Below, piece after piece: positions 42,202-51,835 of a DNA stretch of 64,000 nucleotides. How positions within the stretch are numbered: the first letter of the stretch is position 1; each line of letters begins with the position of its first letter. The notes beneath the pieces are model-generated. The model made no database searches, was not told the origin of the DNA, and saw only the letters and a program-made list of their open reading frames with translations. This stretch comes from Oscillospiraceae bacterium Marseille-Q3528. GTDB taxonomy: Bacteria; Bacillota; Clostridia; Lachnospirales; Lachnospiraceae. The DNA is taken from assembly GCA_018223385.1 (NCBI GenBank), contig JAGTTR010000007.1, positions 62,001-126,000 of the forward strand. Direction: 5' to 3'. The position numbers and the translations under genes were made by a program.

Positions 42202-43356
42202 ATGAACGGAAAACAAACAACAGAGAAACTGGCGGTATTGTCCCTGTCGCTGATGCTGACTTCGGCCTATGCGGTATCCACGGTACTGCCGCAGATGCTG
42301 GGATTTTTTGACGGCTACCGGCGGGATCAGGTGGAGCTTCTGATCTCGGTACCGTCCTTTGCGGTGACGGCGATGATCATCCTGAATGCGTGGCTGGCCC
42401 GGCTGCTCAGGGAGCGGATGGCCATTGTCACCGGCCTGTTGCTGCTGACGCTGGGCGGCATTGCACCGGTGTTTACCAGCAGCTACTGGCTCATCTTCGG
42501 TTCCCGGATCCTGCTGGGGACAGGAATTGGGATGATCAACGCCCGGGCCATCAGTATCATCAGTGAGCGATATCAGGGGCAGGAAAAATCCGCCCTTCTG
42601 GGATACCGAGGCTCTGCCGAGGTGCTGGGCAATGCGCTGATGACGCTGGCTGCGGGGCAGCTGTTAAAAATCCGCTGGAACGCCGCGTTCTGGGTGTACG
42701 CCCTGGGTTTTGGTATTCTGGTGCTGTACCTGCTGTTTGTGCCGGTGAAGGCACCTGCCGGGATTTCCCACGCAGAAGAGACAGAGATCAGACAGAAATC
42801 TTTTTCCGGGAGAGAGTTTCTTTTCACCCTGCCCTACGCGCTGCTGGGATTTACGGTGATCTGTATCAACGTTTCTAACACCATGCGCATTCCCACGCTG
42901 GTGCTGGAAAAACAGTTTACCACGGAATCCGGTGCCAGTGTGATCTTAAGCGTCATGCTGGCCATGGGCATTTTTTCAGGCTTAAGTTTCGGGCGGCTGC
43001 AGAAGCTGTTCCGGGAAAAACTGACGGCCATCAGTATGCTGCTGGTGGGACTGGGGCTGCTGCTCATCGCGCTGGCGGGCAATCTGGCGCTGGTGGTGGC
43101 AGGGGCCGTTCTCTGCGGATTTTTCTACACAGTGGTGCTGACGTGCATCTTCAATACCGTTTCTGACCGGCTGCCGCTGGCACTGGTGAATACGGCCACT
43201 TCGGAAGTGCTGGTGGGCTGCAACCTGGGGGCGGCGTTGGCTCCGGTGGTGCTGCGGGTGATCGGTTTTTGCAGCGGCGCTTCCGTTGCTCCGTTTTTTG
43301 CCTACGCGGTGGCAGCGGCGATCATTGGAGGAATACTGTTTATGAAGCGAGGGTGA
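42202..43356 (+). CDS. MFS transporter
   Basis: 384 residues, about twelve transmembrane segments. The A-loop region ARLLRERMAIVTGLL and the motif GTGIGMINARAISIISERY resemble the CynX/NimT-like group of major facilitator proteins. The substrate is unknown. A terminator overlaps its 3' end. The 193 bp between rsmH and this gene is AT-rich, with no feature I can support beyond the AGAGAAG ribosome binding site. Confidence 0.88.
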   Translation: MNGKQTTEKLAVLSLSLMLTSAYAVSTVLPQMLGFFDGYRRDQVELLISVPSFAVTAMIILNAWLARLLRERMAIVTGLLLLTLGGIAPVFTSSYWLIFGSRILLGTGIGMINARAISIISERYQGQEKSALLGYRGSAEVLGNALMTLAAGQLLKIRWNAAFWVYALGFGILVLYLLFVPVKAPAGISHAEETEIRQKSFSGREFLFTLPYALLGFTVICINVSNTMRIPTLVLEKQFTTESGASVILSVMLAMGIFSGLSFGRLQKLFREKLTAISMLLVGLGLLLIALAGNLALVVAGAVLCGFFYTVVLTCIFNTVSDRLPLALVNTATSEVLVGCNLGAALAPVVLRVIGFCSGASVAPFFAYAVAAAIIGGILFMKRG

Positions 43357-43376
43357 TTCGTTCATCTTCGCTTTTT
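43345..43376 (+). terminator. Terminator after MFS gene
   Basis: AAGCGA (43345-43350) pairs with TCGCTT (43368-43373) with inner TGA/TCA pairing, then TTTTT. It overlaps the last codons. Confidence 0.7.
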
Positions 43377-43410
43377 GGTGTATTTTGCAGGCTTTCCGGG
43401 CGGTTTTTTC

Positions 43411-43438
43411 TTGCATTTTTGGCGATCTGTAGTATAAT
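43411..43438 (+). promoter_or_regulatory. Promoter of the peptide ABC transporter operon
   Basis: TTGCAT (43411-43416), a 16-bp spacer and a perfect TATAAT (43433-43438). Confidence 0.7.
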
Positions 43439-43490
43439 GATGGGGACAATCTAATAATGAGAGAATATTAGAAGAATGAGGTATTCAATT

Positions 43491-45071
43491 ATGAAAAAGA
43501 AATCCGTGAAAAGGATTCTCTCAGGAGTAATGGTACTCGCTGTATCTATTGCACTCTGCGCATGCGGAGGCGACAAGAACGCAGACAAAGATGCTGCTAA
43601 TAATTCTCAGGAAACAGCAGAAGACACGACGGAAGAGAAGTCGGAGGATTCTGCGGCAGGTGAACCAACACAGGGTGGAAGTGTCGTAGTCGGTATGACA
43701 CAGGACCTGGTTAGTCTTGACCCCCATGCAGTAACGGACGCAGGAACTAGAAATGTTGTATTCAACCTTTATGAAGGACTGGTAAAAGCAACGCCGGCCG
43801 GTGAACTGGCCCCGGCAGTGGCAAGTGATTACACGATTTCCGATGATGCAAAGGTATATACCTTTACACTCAGAGATGGTGTGACCTTCCATGATGGCAG
43901 TGCGGTTACCGTGGATGACATTAAGTATTCTATCGAACGTTATGCGGAGGAACAGGGCGATTCCTCCGCTTTTTCTATTGTAGACGAGGTGGTAACCCCG
44001 GATGACAAGACAGTGGAGGTTCATCTGAAGGAGGCAAATTCAGAGTTTATCTCTGAACTGACTCTGGGAATCATTCCGGCATCCAATGAGGATCCGGCAG
44101 GAACCCCTGTCGGAACCGGCCCCTTCAAGTTTGTATCTTACACACCGGGACAGAATATTGTTCTGGAGAGATATGACGGATACTGGGGTACGCCGGCTTA
44201 TCTGGATCAGGTGACCTTTAAATTTGTGGCAGATGTGGAGACTGCGTTCACAGAGCTGCAGGCAGGCACCCTGGATATCCTGAATTATCTGACGGCCGAT
44301 CAGGTGAGTGTTCTCAGTGATGACTTTACCATTGTGGACGGCAGCATGAATCTGGTACATGCGCTGTATCTGAACAATGATTATGAACCACTGTCCAACC
44401 CGCTTGTCCGCCAGGCACTGAATTACGCTGTTGACCGTGCATCCATCAATGACTTCCTGTTCGGTGGCGCCAGTCATCTCATTGGCACCCATATGCTGCC
44501 GGCGCTGGAGAGATACTACAACGCAGATACGGAAGGTCTTTACAGCTATGATCCGGAGAAGGCAAAGGAGCTGCTGGCCGAAGCTGGCTATGCAGATGGA
44601 TTTGAACTGTCTATCATGGTTCCCAGCGCTTACAGCCAGCATGTGAGCACCGCTGAGATCATTGTAGAGAATCTGAAGGCAGTAGGGATTGATGCAAAGC
44701 TGGATCTGGTAGAATGGAGCACCTGGCTGTCTGAATGCTATCAGGGCAGAAAATATGAGGCAACCGTTATCGGTGTGGACGGTAAGCTGGCTCCCAGCGA
44801 CTGGCTGACCAAGTATGTGAGCACAGATGCCAAGAACTTTATGAATTACAAGAGCGACAAATTTGATGAACTGTTTGCACAGGCCAAAGCAACGGTGGAT
44901 GATACCGAGAAGGCCAATCTGTACAAAGAGGCAGAGATGGTACTGGCAGAGGATGCTGTCAATGTATTCATCGAGGATCCGGCCGACTTTGTTGCTGTGA
45001 ACAGCAAGCTGGCAGGCTATCAGTTCTATCCGATCGCCGCACAGGATATGTCCTGTGTATATTATAAGTAA
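43491..45071 (+). CDS. Peptide/nickel-type ABC transporter substrate-binding lipoprotein
   Basis: 526 residues from the ATG at 43491. The lipoprotein signal ends at SIALCACGG (acylated Cys about 22), then an acidic Asn/Asp/Glu-rich linker. The SBP_bac_5 domain follows, with the signature-like VYTFTLRDGVTFHDGSAVT, NPLVRQALNYAVDRASIN and LLAEAGYADGFELS. It captures a peptide or similar ligand outside the membrane for the permease encoded next. The ligand cannot be told. Confidence 0.93.
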   Translation: MKKKSVKRILSGVMVLAVSIALCACGGDKNADKDAANNSQETAEDTTEEKSEDSAAGEPTQGGSVVVGMTQDLVSLDPHAVTDAGTRNVVFNLYEGLVKATPAGELAPAVASDYTISDDAKVYTFTLRDGVTFHDGSAVTVDDIKYSIERYAEEQGDSSAFSIVDEVVTPDDKTVEVHLKEANSEFISELTLGIIPASNEDPAGTPVGTGPFKFVSYTPGQNIVLERYDGYWGTPAYLDQVTFKFVADVETAFTELQAGTLDILNYLTADQVSVLSDDFTIVDGSMNLVHALYLNNDYEPLSNPLVRQALNYAVDRASINDFLFGGASHLIGTHMLPALERYYNADTEGLYSYDPEKAKELLAEAGYADGFELSIMVPSAYSQHVSTAEIIVENLKAVGIDAKLDLVEWSTWLSECYQGRKYEATVIGVDGKLAPSDWLTKYVSTDAKNFMNYKSDKFDELFAQAKATVDDTEKANLYKEAEMVLAEDAVNVFIEDPADFVAVNSKLAGYQFYPIAAQDMSCVYYK

Positions 45072-45115
45072 TATCAGGAAAAAAGAAGAAATTTAAAAAG
45101 ACCGTGGAGGTAACT

Positions 45116-46063
45116 ATGAAATACGTTGGAAAAAGATTTATTACTCTCATTATCACATTGTTGTGTATTTCAGCGGTTACCTTCGCGGCTTTTTCTGTCA
45201 TTCCGGGCAATGCGTCGCTGACGCGGCTGGGAACAGACGCCACACCGGAGCAGGTGGCGGCCCTGGAGCATGAACTGGGGCTGGATCAGCCGGTGACAAC
45301 CCGTTACATCCAATGGATCTCCGGTGTCGTGCGCGGAGACTTTGGTATGTCCTACAAGTACGATAATACAACGGTGGCAAGTCTTCTGACTTCCCGCCTT
45401 GCGGTCACGGTTCTGCTGGCCGCCATGTCCTTTTTACTGATTCTGATCGTATCGATCCCGTTGGGGATCCTTTCGGCTCGCTTTTCGGGGAAATTCCCGG
45501 ATGCGGCCATCAATATCATTACGCAGATAACAATGGCGATCCCGTCGTTTTTTCTCGGGATCATCCTTACTTATATATTTGGCCTGGTGCTGAAATGGTT
45601 TCAGCCGGGCAAATTCGTGCAGCTGGATGAAAGCTTTTCCGGCTGTGTCAGATATCTGATCTTTCCGGCTATTGCCGTGGCCCTGCCGAAGATCGCCATG
45701 GTCGTAAAGTTCCTGCGCAATTCTGTCCTGAGCGAGATGGGACAGGATTATGTGCGGACGGCTTACAGCCGGGGCAACAATGACCGTGCCGTGTTGTACC
45801 GGCATGTGTTGAAGAATGCATTCATCCCGGTGGTTACTTTTATGGCGCTGATCATCGCGGAGATCCTGGCGGGCAGCATCATTGTAGAGCAGGTGTTTTC
45901 CGTGCCGGGTGTGGGCAGACTGCTGATCACAGCCATCTCAGACCGGGATTATCCGGTGGTGCAGGCCATTGTCACCTATGTGACGGCATTGGTGGTGATC
46001 ATCAATTTCCTGGTGGATGTTGTGTATCAGCTCATCGATCCGCGGGTGCGCATGGGAGCCTAG
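45116..46063 (+). CDS. ABC transporter permease, DppB type
   Basis: 315 residues from the ATG at 45116 (GTGGAGG upstream). Six transmembrane segments; the N-terminal KYVGKRFITLIITLLCIS is typical of DppB/OppB. The EAA-like loop is YVRTAYSRGNNDRAVLYRHV. It pairs with the following permease to form the membrane channel. Confidence 0.93.
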   Translation: MKYVGKRFITLIITLLCISAVTFAAFSVIPGNASLTRLGTDATPEQVAALEHELGLDQPVTTRYIQWISGVVRGDFGMSYKYDNTTVASLLTSRLAVTVLLAAMSFLLILIVSIPLGILSARFSGKFPDAAINIITQITMAIPSFFLGIILTYIFGLVLKWFQPGKFVQLDESFSGCVRYLIFPAIAVALPKIAMVVKFLRNSVLSEMGQDYVRTAYSRGNNDRAVLYRHVLKNAFIPVVTFMALIIAEILAGSIIVEQVFSVPGVGRLLITAISDRDYPVVQAIVTYVTALVVIINFLVDVVYQLIDPRVRMGA

Positions 46064-46075
46064 GAGGAACGTAAG

Positions 46076-46882
46076 ATGAAGAAAAAGAAAAACTGGAGTT
46101 TGCTCATCGGTTGTATTCTGGGTGGCGGCATACTGCTTCTGGCAGTGATCGGGCAATTCTGGACGCCCTATGATCCCACGGCCATGAATGCGATGTTGAA
46201 AAATCAGGCGCCTACCATGGCGCATATCATGGGAACGGACAACTTCGGCAGAGATATTTTCAGCCGGATCATGAGCGGCGCATGGACAACCTGTTTCGTG
46301 GCGGTCTGCACGGTTTTCATCGGTGCAGCCATCGGAACTGTCATCGGTGCGGTGACAGGATATGTTGGCGGGGTACTGGACAATGTGATCATGCGGATCA
46401 ATGACGTCATTTTATCGTTTCCCAGTGTGTTGCTGGCGCTGGTGTTGATCAGTCTACTGGGATCTGGCAAAAGAAACATTATTCTTGCTTTAGGAATTGT
46501 TTTCATTCCCAGCTTTGCCCGGATTGTGCGCAGCGAATTCATTCGCCTGAAGCAGCAGGACTTCGTGTGGAGCGCAAGGATCATGGGGGCAGGACCACTG
46601 CGGATCATGTTTGTACACATTTTGCCGAACAGCTTTGTGAGTATGCTGACGGCGGCAGCCATCGGCTTTAACAATGCAGTGCTGGCGGAGGCCAGCATGA
46701 GCTATCTGGGGTTGGGCGTACAGCCTCCGGAGACCAGCCTTGGCCGGATGCTCTATGATGCCCAGGCGTATCTGTATCTGGATCCGTGGTATGCGGTTTT
46801 TCCGGGTATTACCATTATCTGTATCGTACTGGGATTTGCGCTGATCAGCGAAGGCCTGCGTGCAAAATCTGTGAAGAAATAA
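46076..46882 (+). CDS. ABC transporter permease, DppC type
   Basis: 268 residues. The N-terminal transmembrane helix is followed by the DppC hallmark HIMGTDNFGRDIFSRIMSG, then five further segments and the EAA loop DFVWSARIMGAGPLRIMF. It starts 12 bp after the DppB-type gene. Confidence 0.93.
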   Translation: MKKKKNWSLLIGCILGGGILLLAVIGQFWTPYDPTAMNAMLKNQAPTMAHIMGTDNFGRDIFSRIMSGAWTTCFVAVCTVFIGAAIGTVIGAVTGYVGGVLDNVIMRINDVILSFPSVLLALVLISLLGSGKRNIILALGIVFIPSFARIVRSEFIRLKQQDFVWSARIMGAGPLRIMFVHILPNSFVSMLTAAAIGFNNAVLAEASMSYLGLGVQPPETSLGRMLYDAQAYLYLDPWYAVFPGITIICIVLGFALISEGLRAKSVKK

Positions 46883-46900
46883 CCAGGGAAGGGAAAAACA

Positions 46901-47704
46901 ATGGAACTTCTGAATGTAAAGGATCTTACGCTTTCTTTCTGTGAGAACGGGGAAAGACAGCAGGTGGTGGATCATGTGTCATTTGGTGTGCAGCAGGGAG
47001 AAATTTTAGGGATTGTGGGAGAGTCCGGATCCGGAAAAAGTATGGTGGTACACTGTATCATGGGACTGCGCAAGCGTGATCAGGTGATTGACAGCGGCAG
47101 CGTCACCTTTGACGGGAAAGAACTGTTTTCCCTTACGGCGGAGGAGATGCGGGGGCTGCAGGGGCAGGATATGAGCATCGTGTTTCAGGAGCCCATGACT
47201 TCCCTCAATCCGGTGATGAAAATTGGCCCTCAGGTGGAGGAAAGCCTGTTCATTCACCAGAAGGAGCTGTCGGCAGCGGAGCGGAAGGCGAGAGCCATCC
47301 GGGCCATGAAGGATGTGGAGCTTCCCAATGCGGAGGAATTATACAACAGTTATCCCCATGAGCTGTCCGGCGGTATGCGCCAGCGTGTCATGATCGCATC
47401 GGCCATCATCTGTAATCCGAAGCTGCTCATTGCGGACGAGGCTACAACGGCGCTGGATGTGACCATTCAGGCACAGATCATCCGGCTGCTGAAGCGGCTC
47501 AATGAGACGACAGGCATGACCATTCTGTTCATTTCCCACAACCTGCGGGTGGTGAAAGAGATCTGCAGCCGGGCTATCGTCATGAAGGACGGCCGGATCG
47601 TGGAAGAGGGAACCATCGAAGAGATTTTCCGGGCACCGAAAGAGGAGTATACGAAGAATCTCATTGCAGCCATTCCCACGCGAAAGAAGAGGAGGAACTC
47701 CTGA
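46901..47704 (+). CDS. ABC transporter ATP-binding protein, DppD type
   Basis: 267 residues. Walker A is GESGSGKSM, signature [12 protein letters not shown], Walker [13 protein letters not shown], and H-loop ISHNLRV. It powers the permease. The expected C-terminal oligopeptide extension with a Cys cluster is not present; the protein ends in basic residues. The stop overlaps the next start by one base. Confidence 0.93.
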   Translation: MELLNVKDLTLSFCENGERQQVVDHVSFGVQQGEILGIVGESGSGKSMVVHCIMGLRKRDQVIDSGSVTFDGKELFSLTAEEMRGLQGQDMSIVFQEPMTSLNPVMKIGPQVEESLFIHQKELSAAERKARAIRAMKDVELPNAEELYNSYPHELSGGMRQRVMIASAIICNPKLLIADEATTALDVTIQAQIIRLLKRLNETTGMTILFISHNLRVVKEICSRAIVMKDGRIVEEGTIEEIFRAPKEEYTKNLIAAIPTRKKRRNS

Positions 47705-48453
47705 TGGCAGACAGAGTACTGGAGGTAGAAGGTCTCAGTGCCTGGTATATGGTGAAGAAGACACCGTTTTCTCCAAAGGAGAAGAAGGTGGTGCTTCACG
47801 ACCTGAGTTTTTATATAGAAAAAAATGAGATCCTGGGACTGGTGGGAGAGAGCGGTTGCGGCAAGTCCAGCCTGTGCAAGGTGATCCTGGGCATGCTGAA
47901 CAGCTATGAAGGCACCGTGAAGCATTACACAAAGCGCCCACAGGTTGTTTTTCAGGATCCTTTTGGTTCCTTAAATCCGGTAAAACGAGTGGGCTGGATC
48001 CTGGAAGAACCGCTGCGTCTGGCAGGTGGCTATACAAAGGAAGAACGGCAGAAGAAGGTGTGTGAGATGCTGGAAGCGGTGGGGCTTTCCCCGGAGTATC
48101 GGAAACGCTATCCGAGGGAGCTGTCCGGCGGTCAGCGGCAGCGCATCAGCATTGCAGCGGCTCTCATTTCCGGGGCAAAGTTTATCATCGCCGACGAACC
48201 GGTGTCTGCCCTGGACGTGACGGTACAGGCACAGATCCTGGATCTGCTTCTGAAATTAAAGCAGGAGTTTGGCCTGTCCATCCTGTTCATTTCCCATGAT
48301 CTGAACGTGGTCTACCAGCTCTGTTCCCGGGTGTTGGTCATGCAGAAGGGGCGGATCGTGGAGCAGGGAGACATCGATGATATCTATGATCATCCGCAGG
48401 AAGCGTACACGAAGGAGCTACTGGATGCGGCCATGGCTTTTGACGAGGAGTAA
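47704..48453 (+). CDS. ABC transporter ATP-binding protein, DppF type
   Basis: 249 residues. Walker A is GESGCGKSS, signature [12 protein letters not shown], Walker [13 protein letters not shown], switch His in FISHDLNV. It is the second ATPase of the peptide transporter. Three bases separate it from truA, so truA may be cotranscribed. Confidence 0.93.
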   Translation: MADRVLEVEGLSAWYMVKKTPFSPKEKKVVLHDLSFYIEKNEILGLVGESGCGKSSLCKVILGMLNSYEGTVKHYTKRPQVVFQDPFGSLNPVKRVGWILEEPLRLAGGYTKEERQKKVCEMLEAVGLSPEYRKRYPRELSGGQRQRISIAAALISGAKFIIADEPVSALDVTVQAQILDLLLKLKQEFGLSILFISHDLNVVYQLCSRVLVMQKGRIVEQGDIDDIYDHPQEAYTKELLDAAMAFDEE

Positions 48454-48456
48454 GGC

Positions 48457-49227
48457 ATGAATCACAATTATCGGCTGACGCTGGCCTTTGATGGCACGTC
48501 CTATCAGGGCTGGCAGCGGCAGAATTCCACGGATCAGACGATACAGGGAACGCTGGAGCGGACATGCGCCGCTATTTTGCGGGAACCGGTGCGTCTCATC
48601 GGGAGCGGCAGGACAGATGCGGGAGTACACGCGGAAGCCATGACCGCTCATTTTTTTACAAAGAAGCCCATTTTGGACGGAGCTGCATTCCGGCAGCTGA
48701 TGAATGGCACCCTCCCGGAGGACATCCGGCTTCTGGCTATCCGCCCGGTGGCGGCAGATTTCCACAGCCGGTACAGCGCTGTGGGGAAAATTTACCGGTA
48801 TCAGATCGATACGGGGGAAAAGATGGACGTATTTCGGAGAAAATATGCCTGTCACTATACGGCACCGCTGGATCTGGCGGCCATGGAGCGGGCGGCCCGG
48901 TATCTGGAGGGCACCAACGATTTTTCTTCCTTTACCATCGACCGGACGCCTGGCAAATCCAAAGTGCGCACGATCCGGGCCATCCGCATGGAGCAGCAGG
49001 GCAATCTGCTGTTGATCCGGTATGAGGGCGACGGTTTTCTATATAATATGGTAAGGATCCTGACGGGGACGCTGCTGGAGGTGGGAGACGGGCGCAAACG
49101 GGCGGAGGATATCCCGGCCATTCTGGAGAAAAAGCAGCGTGCGGCAGCCGGGTTTACGGCACCGGCCCAGGGGCTGTTTCTGGAACGGGTGCTCTATGAA
49201 GAAGCAGACATACAGGAACAGTGTTAG
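48457..49227 (+). CDS. truA: tRNA pseudouridine(38-40) synthase TruA
   Basis: 256 residues. It isomerises uridines in the tRNA anticodon arm. The catalytic Asp is in SGRTDAGVHA (about residue 53). Other family motifs are AFDGTSYQGWQRQ, RYSAVGKIYRYQI and FLYNMVRILTGTLLEVG. Confidence 0.96.
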   Translation: MNHNYRLTLAFDGTSYQGWQRQNSTDQTIQGTLERTCAAILREPVRLIGSGRTDAGVHAEAMTAHFFTKKPILDGAAFRQLMNGTLPEDIRLLAIRPVAADFHSRYSAVGKIYRYQIDTGEKMDVFRRKYACHYTAPLDLAAMERAARYLEGTNDFSSFTIDRTPGKSKVRTIRAIRMEQQGNLLLIRYEGDGFLYNMVRILTGTLLEVGDGRKRAEDIPAILEKKQRAAAGFTAPAQGLFLERVLYEEADIQEQC

Positions 49228-49284
49228 ATATATTTATGACTGAAAAAGTTTGGAAATAGTCGAAGAGAAACGGGGAGAGAACAA

Positions 49285-50379
49285 ATGGAATATCGAAAAT
49301 TACCTCATGGAGAGGAACAGATCAGTGTGATCGGCATGGGTTCTTCCGTTGTGGGAGAACAGAAAGAGAAGGATATCATTCAAACAGTGGAGTATGCGCT
49401 GGAGCAGGGGGTCAATTTCTTTGATATGGCGGGCGGCCATGCTTCTATTTTTCCGGCCTACGGAAAGGCCTTGCAGGGACAGCGGGACAAAGCGCTGCTG
49501 CAGGTACATTTCGGGGCGGACTACACTTCCGGGGAATATGGATGGACGACCAGCCTGGAGGCGGTGAAGCGCTCCGTGGACTGGCAGTTGAAAATGCTGA
49601 AAACAGATTATATTGATTTTGGTTTTATCCATTGTCTGGATGAGAAGAGAGATCTGGAGATTTATGAACGAAATGGCGTGCTGGATTATCTGCTGCAGAT
49701 GAAGGAGCAGGGCGTCGTGCGCCACATCGGTCTTTCCACCCATGCGCCGGAGCTGGCCAATCTGGTGCTGGATATGGGCATTCTGGATATGCTCATGTTT
49801 TCCATCAATCCCATGTACGATTACGGGCAGGGGGATTTTGCCATCGGAAGCGGCAGTGAAAGACAGCGGCTGTACCGCCGGTGCGAGCAGGAGGGCGTGG
49901 GCATCTCTGTCATGAAGCCCTTCAATGCCGGACAGCTGCTGGATGCCAGACAGTCGCCGTTTCATCAGGCGCTGACCGTACCCCAGTGTATCCAGTATGC
50001 GCTGGATAAGCCTGCGGTGCTGACGGTTCTTGGCGGGCCGGGGAATATCCCACAGCTGAAGGATGCGCTGGCCTATCTGGATGCCACCCCGGAGGAACGG
50101 GATTATTCCATCATTGGTTTCTTTACCCCGGATGACGCGGTGGGCAAGTGCGTGTACTGCAGACATTGCCATCCCTGTCCGGCAGGGATGGATATCGGCC
50201 TGATCAACAAATACTACGATCTGTCTGTGCAGGGAGATATTCTGGCAACAGAGCATTATGAGACACTGGAGAAAAGGGCGTCCGACTGTATCGCCTGCGG
50301 ACACTGCGACAGCCGATGTCCCTTCCAGGTAAAACAGACAGAGCGCATGCGTGAGATCGCAGCATATTTCGGATGTTAG
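49285..50379 (+). CDS. Ferredoxin-fused aldo/keto reductase homologue with altered catalytic residues
   Basis: 364 residues. An AKR barrel (about 1-285) is followed by two 4Fe-4S sites: CVYCRHCHPCP (spacing 2-2-2) and CIACGHCDSRCP. The AKR tetrad is incomplete. D47 (FFDMAGGH) and H116 (FGFIHC) are present, but the catalytic Tyr position is H52 and the Lys position is H75, judged against the paralogue downstream (D51, Y56, K82, H116). It may act through its iron-sulfur clusters or as a partner rather than as a normal AKR. It is cotranscribed with the next gene (18 bp gap). Confidence 0.88.
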   Translation: MEYRKLPHGEEQISVIGMGSSVVGEQKEKDIIQTVEYALEQGVNFFDMAGGHASIFPAYGKALQGQRDKALLQVHFGADYTSGEYGWTTSLEAVKRSVDWQLKMLKTDYIDFGFIHCLDEKRDLEIYERNGVLDYLLQMKEQGVVRHIGLSTHAPELANLVLDMGILDMLMFSINPMYDYGQGDFAIGSGSERQRLYRRCEQEGVGISVMKPFNAGQLLDARQSPFHQALTVPQCIQYALDKPAVLTVLGGPGNIPQLKDALAYLDATPEERDYSIIGFFTPDDAVGKCVYCRHCHPCPAGMDIGLINKYYDLSVQGDILATEHYETLEKRASDCIACGHCDSRCPFQVKQTERMREIAAYFGC

Positions 50380-50397
50380 ATGAAGGAGGATAAGCAT

Positions 50398-51528
50398 ATG
50401 ATTTATGAGACATTTCAGGAATTAAAGCTTTCTGCACTGGGAATGGGATGTATGCGTCTGCCGCAGGGGGATGCGTATGCGGATATCAACGTTCCGGAAG
50501 TGAAGAGAATGGTTGCCCTTGCCATGGAGAAGGGCGTGAATTATTATGACACTGCCTGGGGATACCATGATGGAAATTCAGAGCGGGTGATGGGCGAGGT
50601 GCTGTCGGCGTATCCGAGAGAGAACTTCTATCTTGCAACCAAATTTCCCGGATATGATCTGAGCAATATGGGAAAAGTGAAGGAAATTTTTGAAGAGCAG
50701 CTGGAACGCTGCCGGGTGGATTACTTTGATTTTTATCTGTTTCACAATGTGTGCGAGATGAATATTGAACAGTATCTGGATCCGAAATATGGTATTTTCG
50801 AGTATCTGATGGAACAGAAGAAAAATGGACGCATCCGTCATCTGGGATTTTCCGTTCATGGCAATCTGGAAACCATGCAGCGTTTTCTGGATGCGTATGG
50901 GAAGGACATGGAATTCTGCCAGATTCAGCTGAACTGGCTGGACTATGACTTCCAGGATGCAAAAGCAAAATGCAGGGTGCTGAATGCATGGAACATTCCC
51001 ATCTGGGTCATGGAACCGCTGCGCGGCGGAAGTCTGTGCAAGTTGTCACCGGAATATGAAGAAAAGCTTCACAGTCTGCGCCCGGGCGTATCTATGACAG
51101 AGTGGGCATTCCGTTTCCTACAGTCCGTTCCGGGGGTGACGGTAACGCTCTCCGGCATGTCTGATTTCCGGCAGATGCAGGAAAACATCGCGATGTTTGA
51201 AAAACAGGCGCCTTTGAATGAGGCAGAAATGAAGGCGCTGATGGAAATTGCCGGGAAAATGACAGCAGGAAATACGCTTCCCTGTACCTCCTGCCGGTAC
51301 TGTACTTCCCATTGTCCCAAAGAACTGGATATTCCCTGGCTGATCTCTCTTTATAATGAGCACACATACAGCGGAGGTGGATTCATTGCCCCTATGGCGC
51401 TGGGGGCGCTGGAGGATGACAAGAAGCCGTCAGCCTGCATCGGGTGCCGTGCCTGTGAGGCTGTCTGTCCGCAGCAGATCAAGATCAGTGAAATGATGAA
51501 GGATTTTGCGGAGAAAACCAGTCTCTGA
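50398..51528 (+). CDS. Ferredoxin-fused aldo/keto reductase
   Basis: 376 residues from the ATG at 50398, with AAGGAGG upstream. The AKR barrel has the complete tetrad: D51 and Y56 in YYDTAWGYHDG, K82 in LATKFPG, H116 in YLFHNV. The C-terminus carries two ferredoxin-like sites, CTSCRYCTSHCP and CIGCRACEAVCP. Proteins of this class are common in gut Clostridia; electron donors and substrates are mostly unknown. It is the second gene of a two-gene operon. Confidence 0.9.
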   Translation: MIYETFQELKLSALGMGCMRLPQGDAYADINVPEVKRMVALAMEKGVNYYDTAWGYHDGNSERVMGEVLSAYPRENFYLATKFPGYDLSNMGKVKEIFEEQLERCRVDYFDFYLFHNVCEMNIEQYLDPKYGIFEYLMEQKKNGRIRHLGFSVHGNLETMQRFLDAYGKDMEFCQIQLNWLDYDFQDAKAKCRVLNAWNIPIWVMEPLRGGSLCKLSPEYEEKLHSLRPGVSMTEWAFRFLQSVPGVTVTLSGMSDFRQMQENIAMFEKQAPLNEAEMKALMEIAGKMTAGNTLPCTSCRYCTSHCPKELDIPWLISLYNEHTYSGGGFIAPMALGALEDDKKPSACIGCRACEAVCPQQIKISEMMKDFAEKTSL

Positions 51529-51552
51529 TGAAAAATAGGGATGAGAAAATAC

Positions 51553-51702
51553 CTACTTTCTCTGCAGCGCCGCTGCCGCTTTCTTGATAACAGATAACTG
51601 GGAACGGATGGCCAGCAAAACGGCGGTGAGGCTGATGGTAAGCTGCAGAGCAGCGGTGACGGTGTCGGTGTGGGCGGCTACCCAGCTACGCAATTTTTCC
51701 AT
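51553..51702 (-). CDS. Short hydrophobic membrane peptide (49 aa)
   Basis: A 49-residue reading frame on the minus strand. It begins MEKLRSWVAAHTDTV, continues with one hydrophobic helix (AALQLTISLTAVLLAI) and ends in a basic tail (IKKAAAALQRK). AGGAG lies ten bases upstream, and a TATACT -10-like box is visible at 51727-51722. It fills the gap between the reductase operon and yqeG. Size and layout recall type I toxin peptides or small membrane regulators; nothing in the sequence proves either. Confidence 0.5.
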   Translation of the reverse strand: MEKLRSWVAAHTDTVTAALQLTISLTAVLLAIRSQLSVIKKAAAALQRK

Positions 51703-51743
51703 GAAAGATCAACTCCTAGCAAGTATATTTTTATCTTTATTGT

Positions 51744-51786
51744 GCCTGCTTTGACCGGGAAAGTCAAGCAGGCACCTTGCTTTTTC
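51744..51786 (+). terminator. Terminator of the aldo/keto reductase operon
   Basis: GCCTGCTT-GAC (51744-51755, one bulged T) pairs with GTCAAGCAGGC (51763-51773). A T-run occurs at 51781-51785. Confidence 0.6.
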
Positions 51787-51805
51787 ACAGGTTCCTTGCT
51801 ACAAT
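51777..51805 (+). promoter_or_regulatory. Promoter of the yqeG-pepP operon
   Basis: TTGCTT (51777-51782), a 17-bp spacer and TACAAT (51800-51805). Confidence 0.65.
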
Positions 51806-51835
51806 AAACAGCAGAAAAACGCAGGAGGAAAGAGG

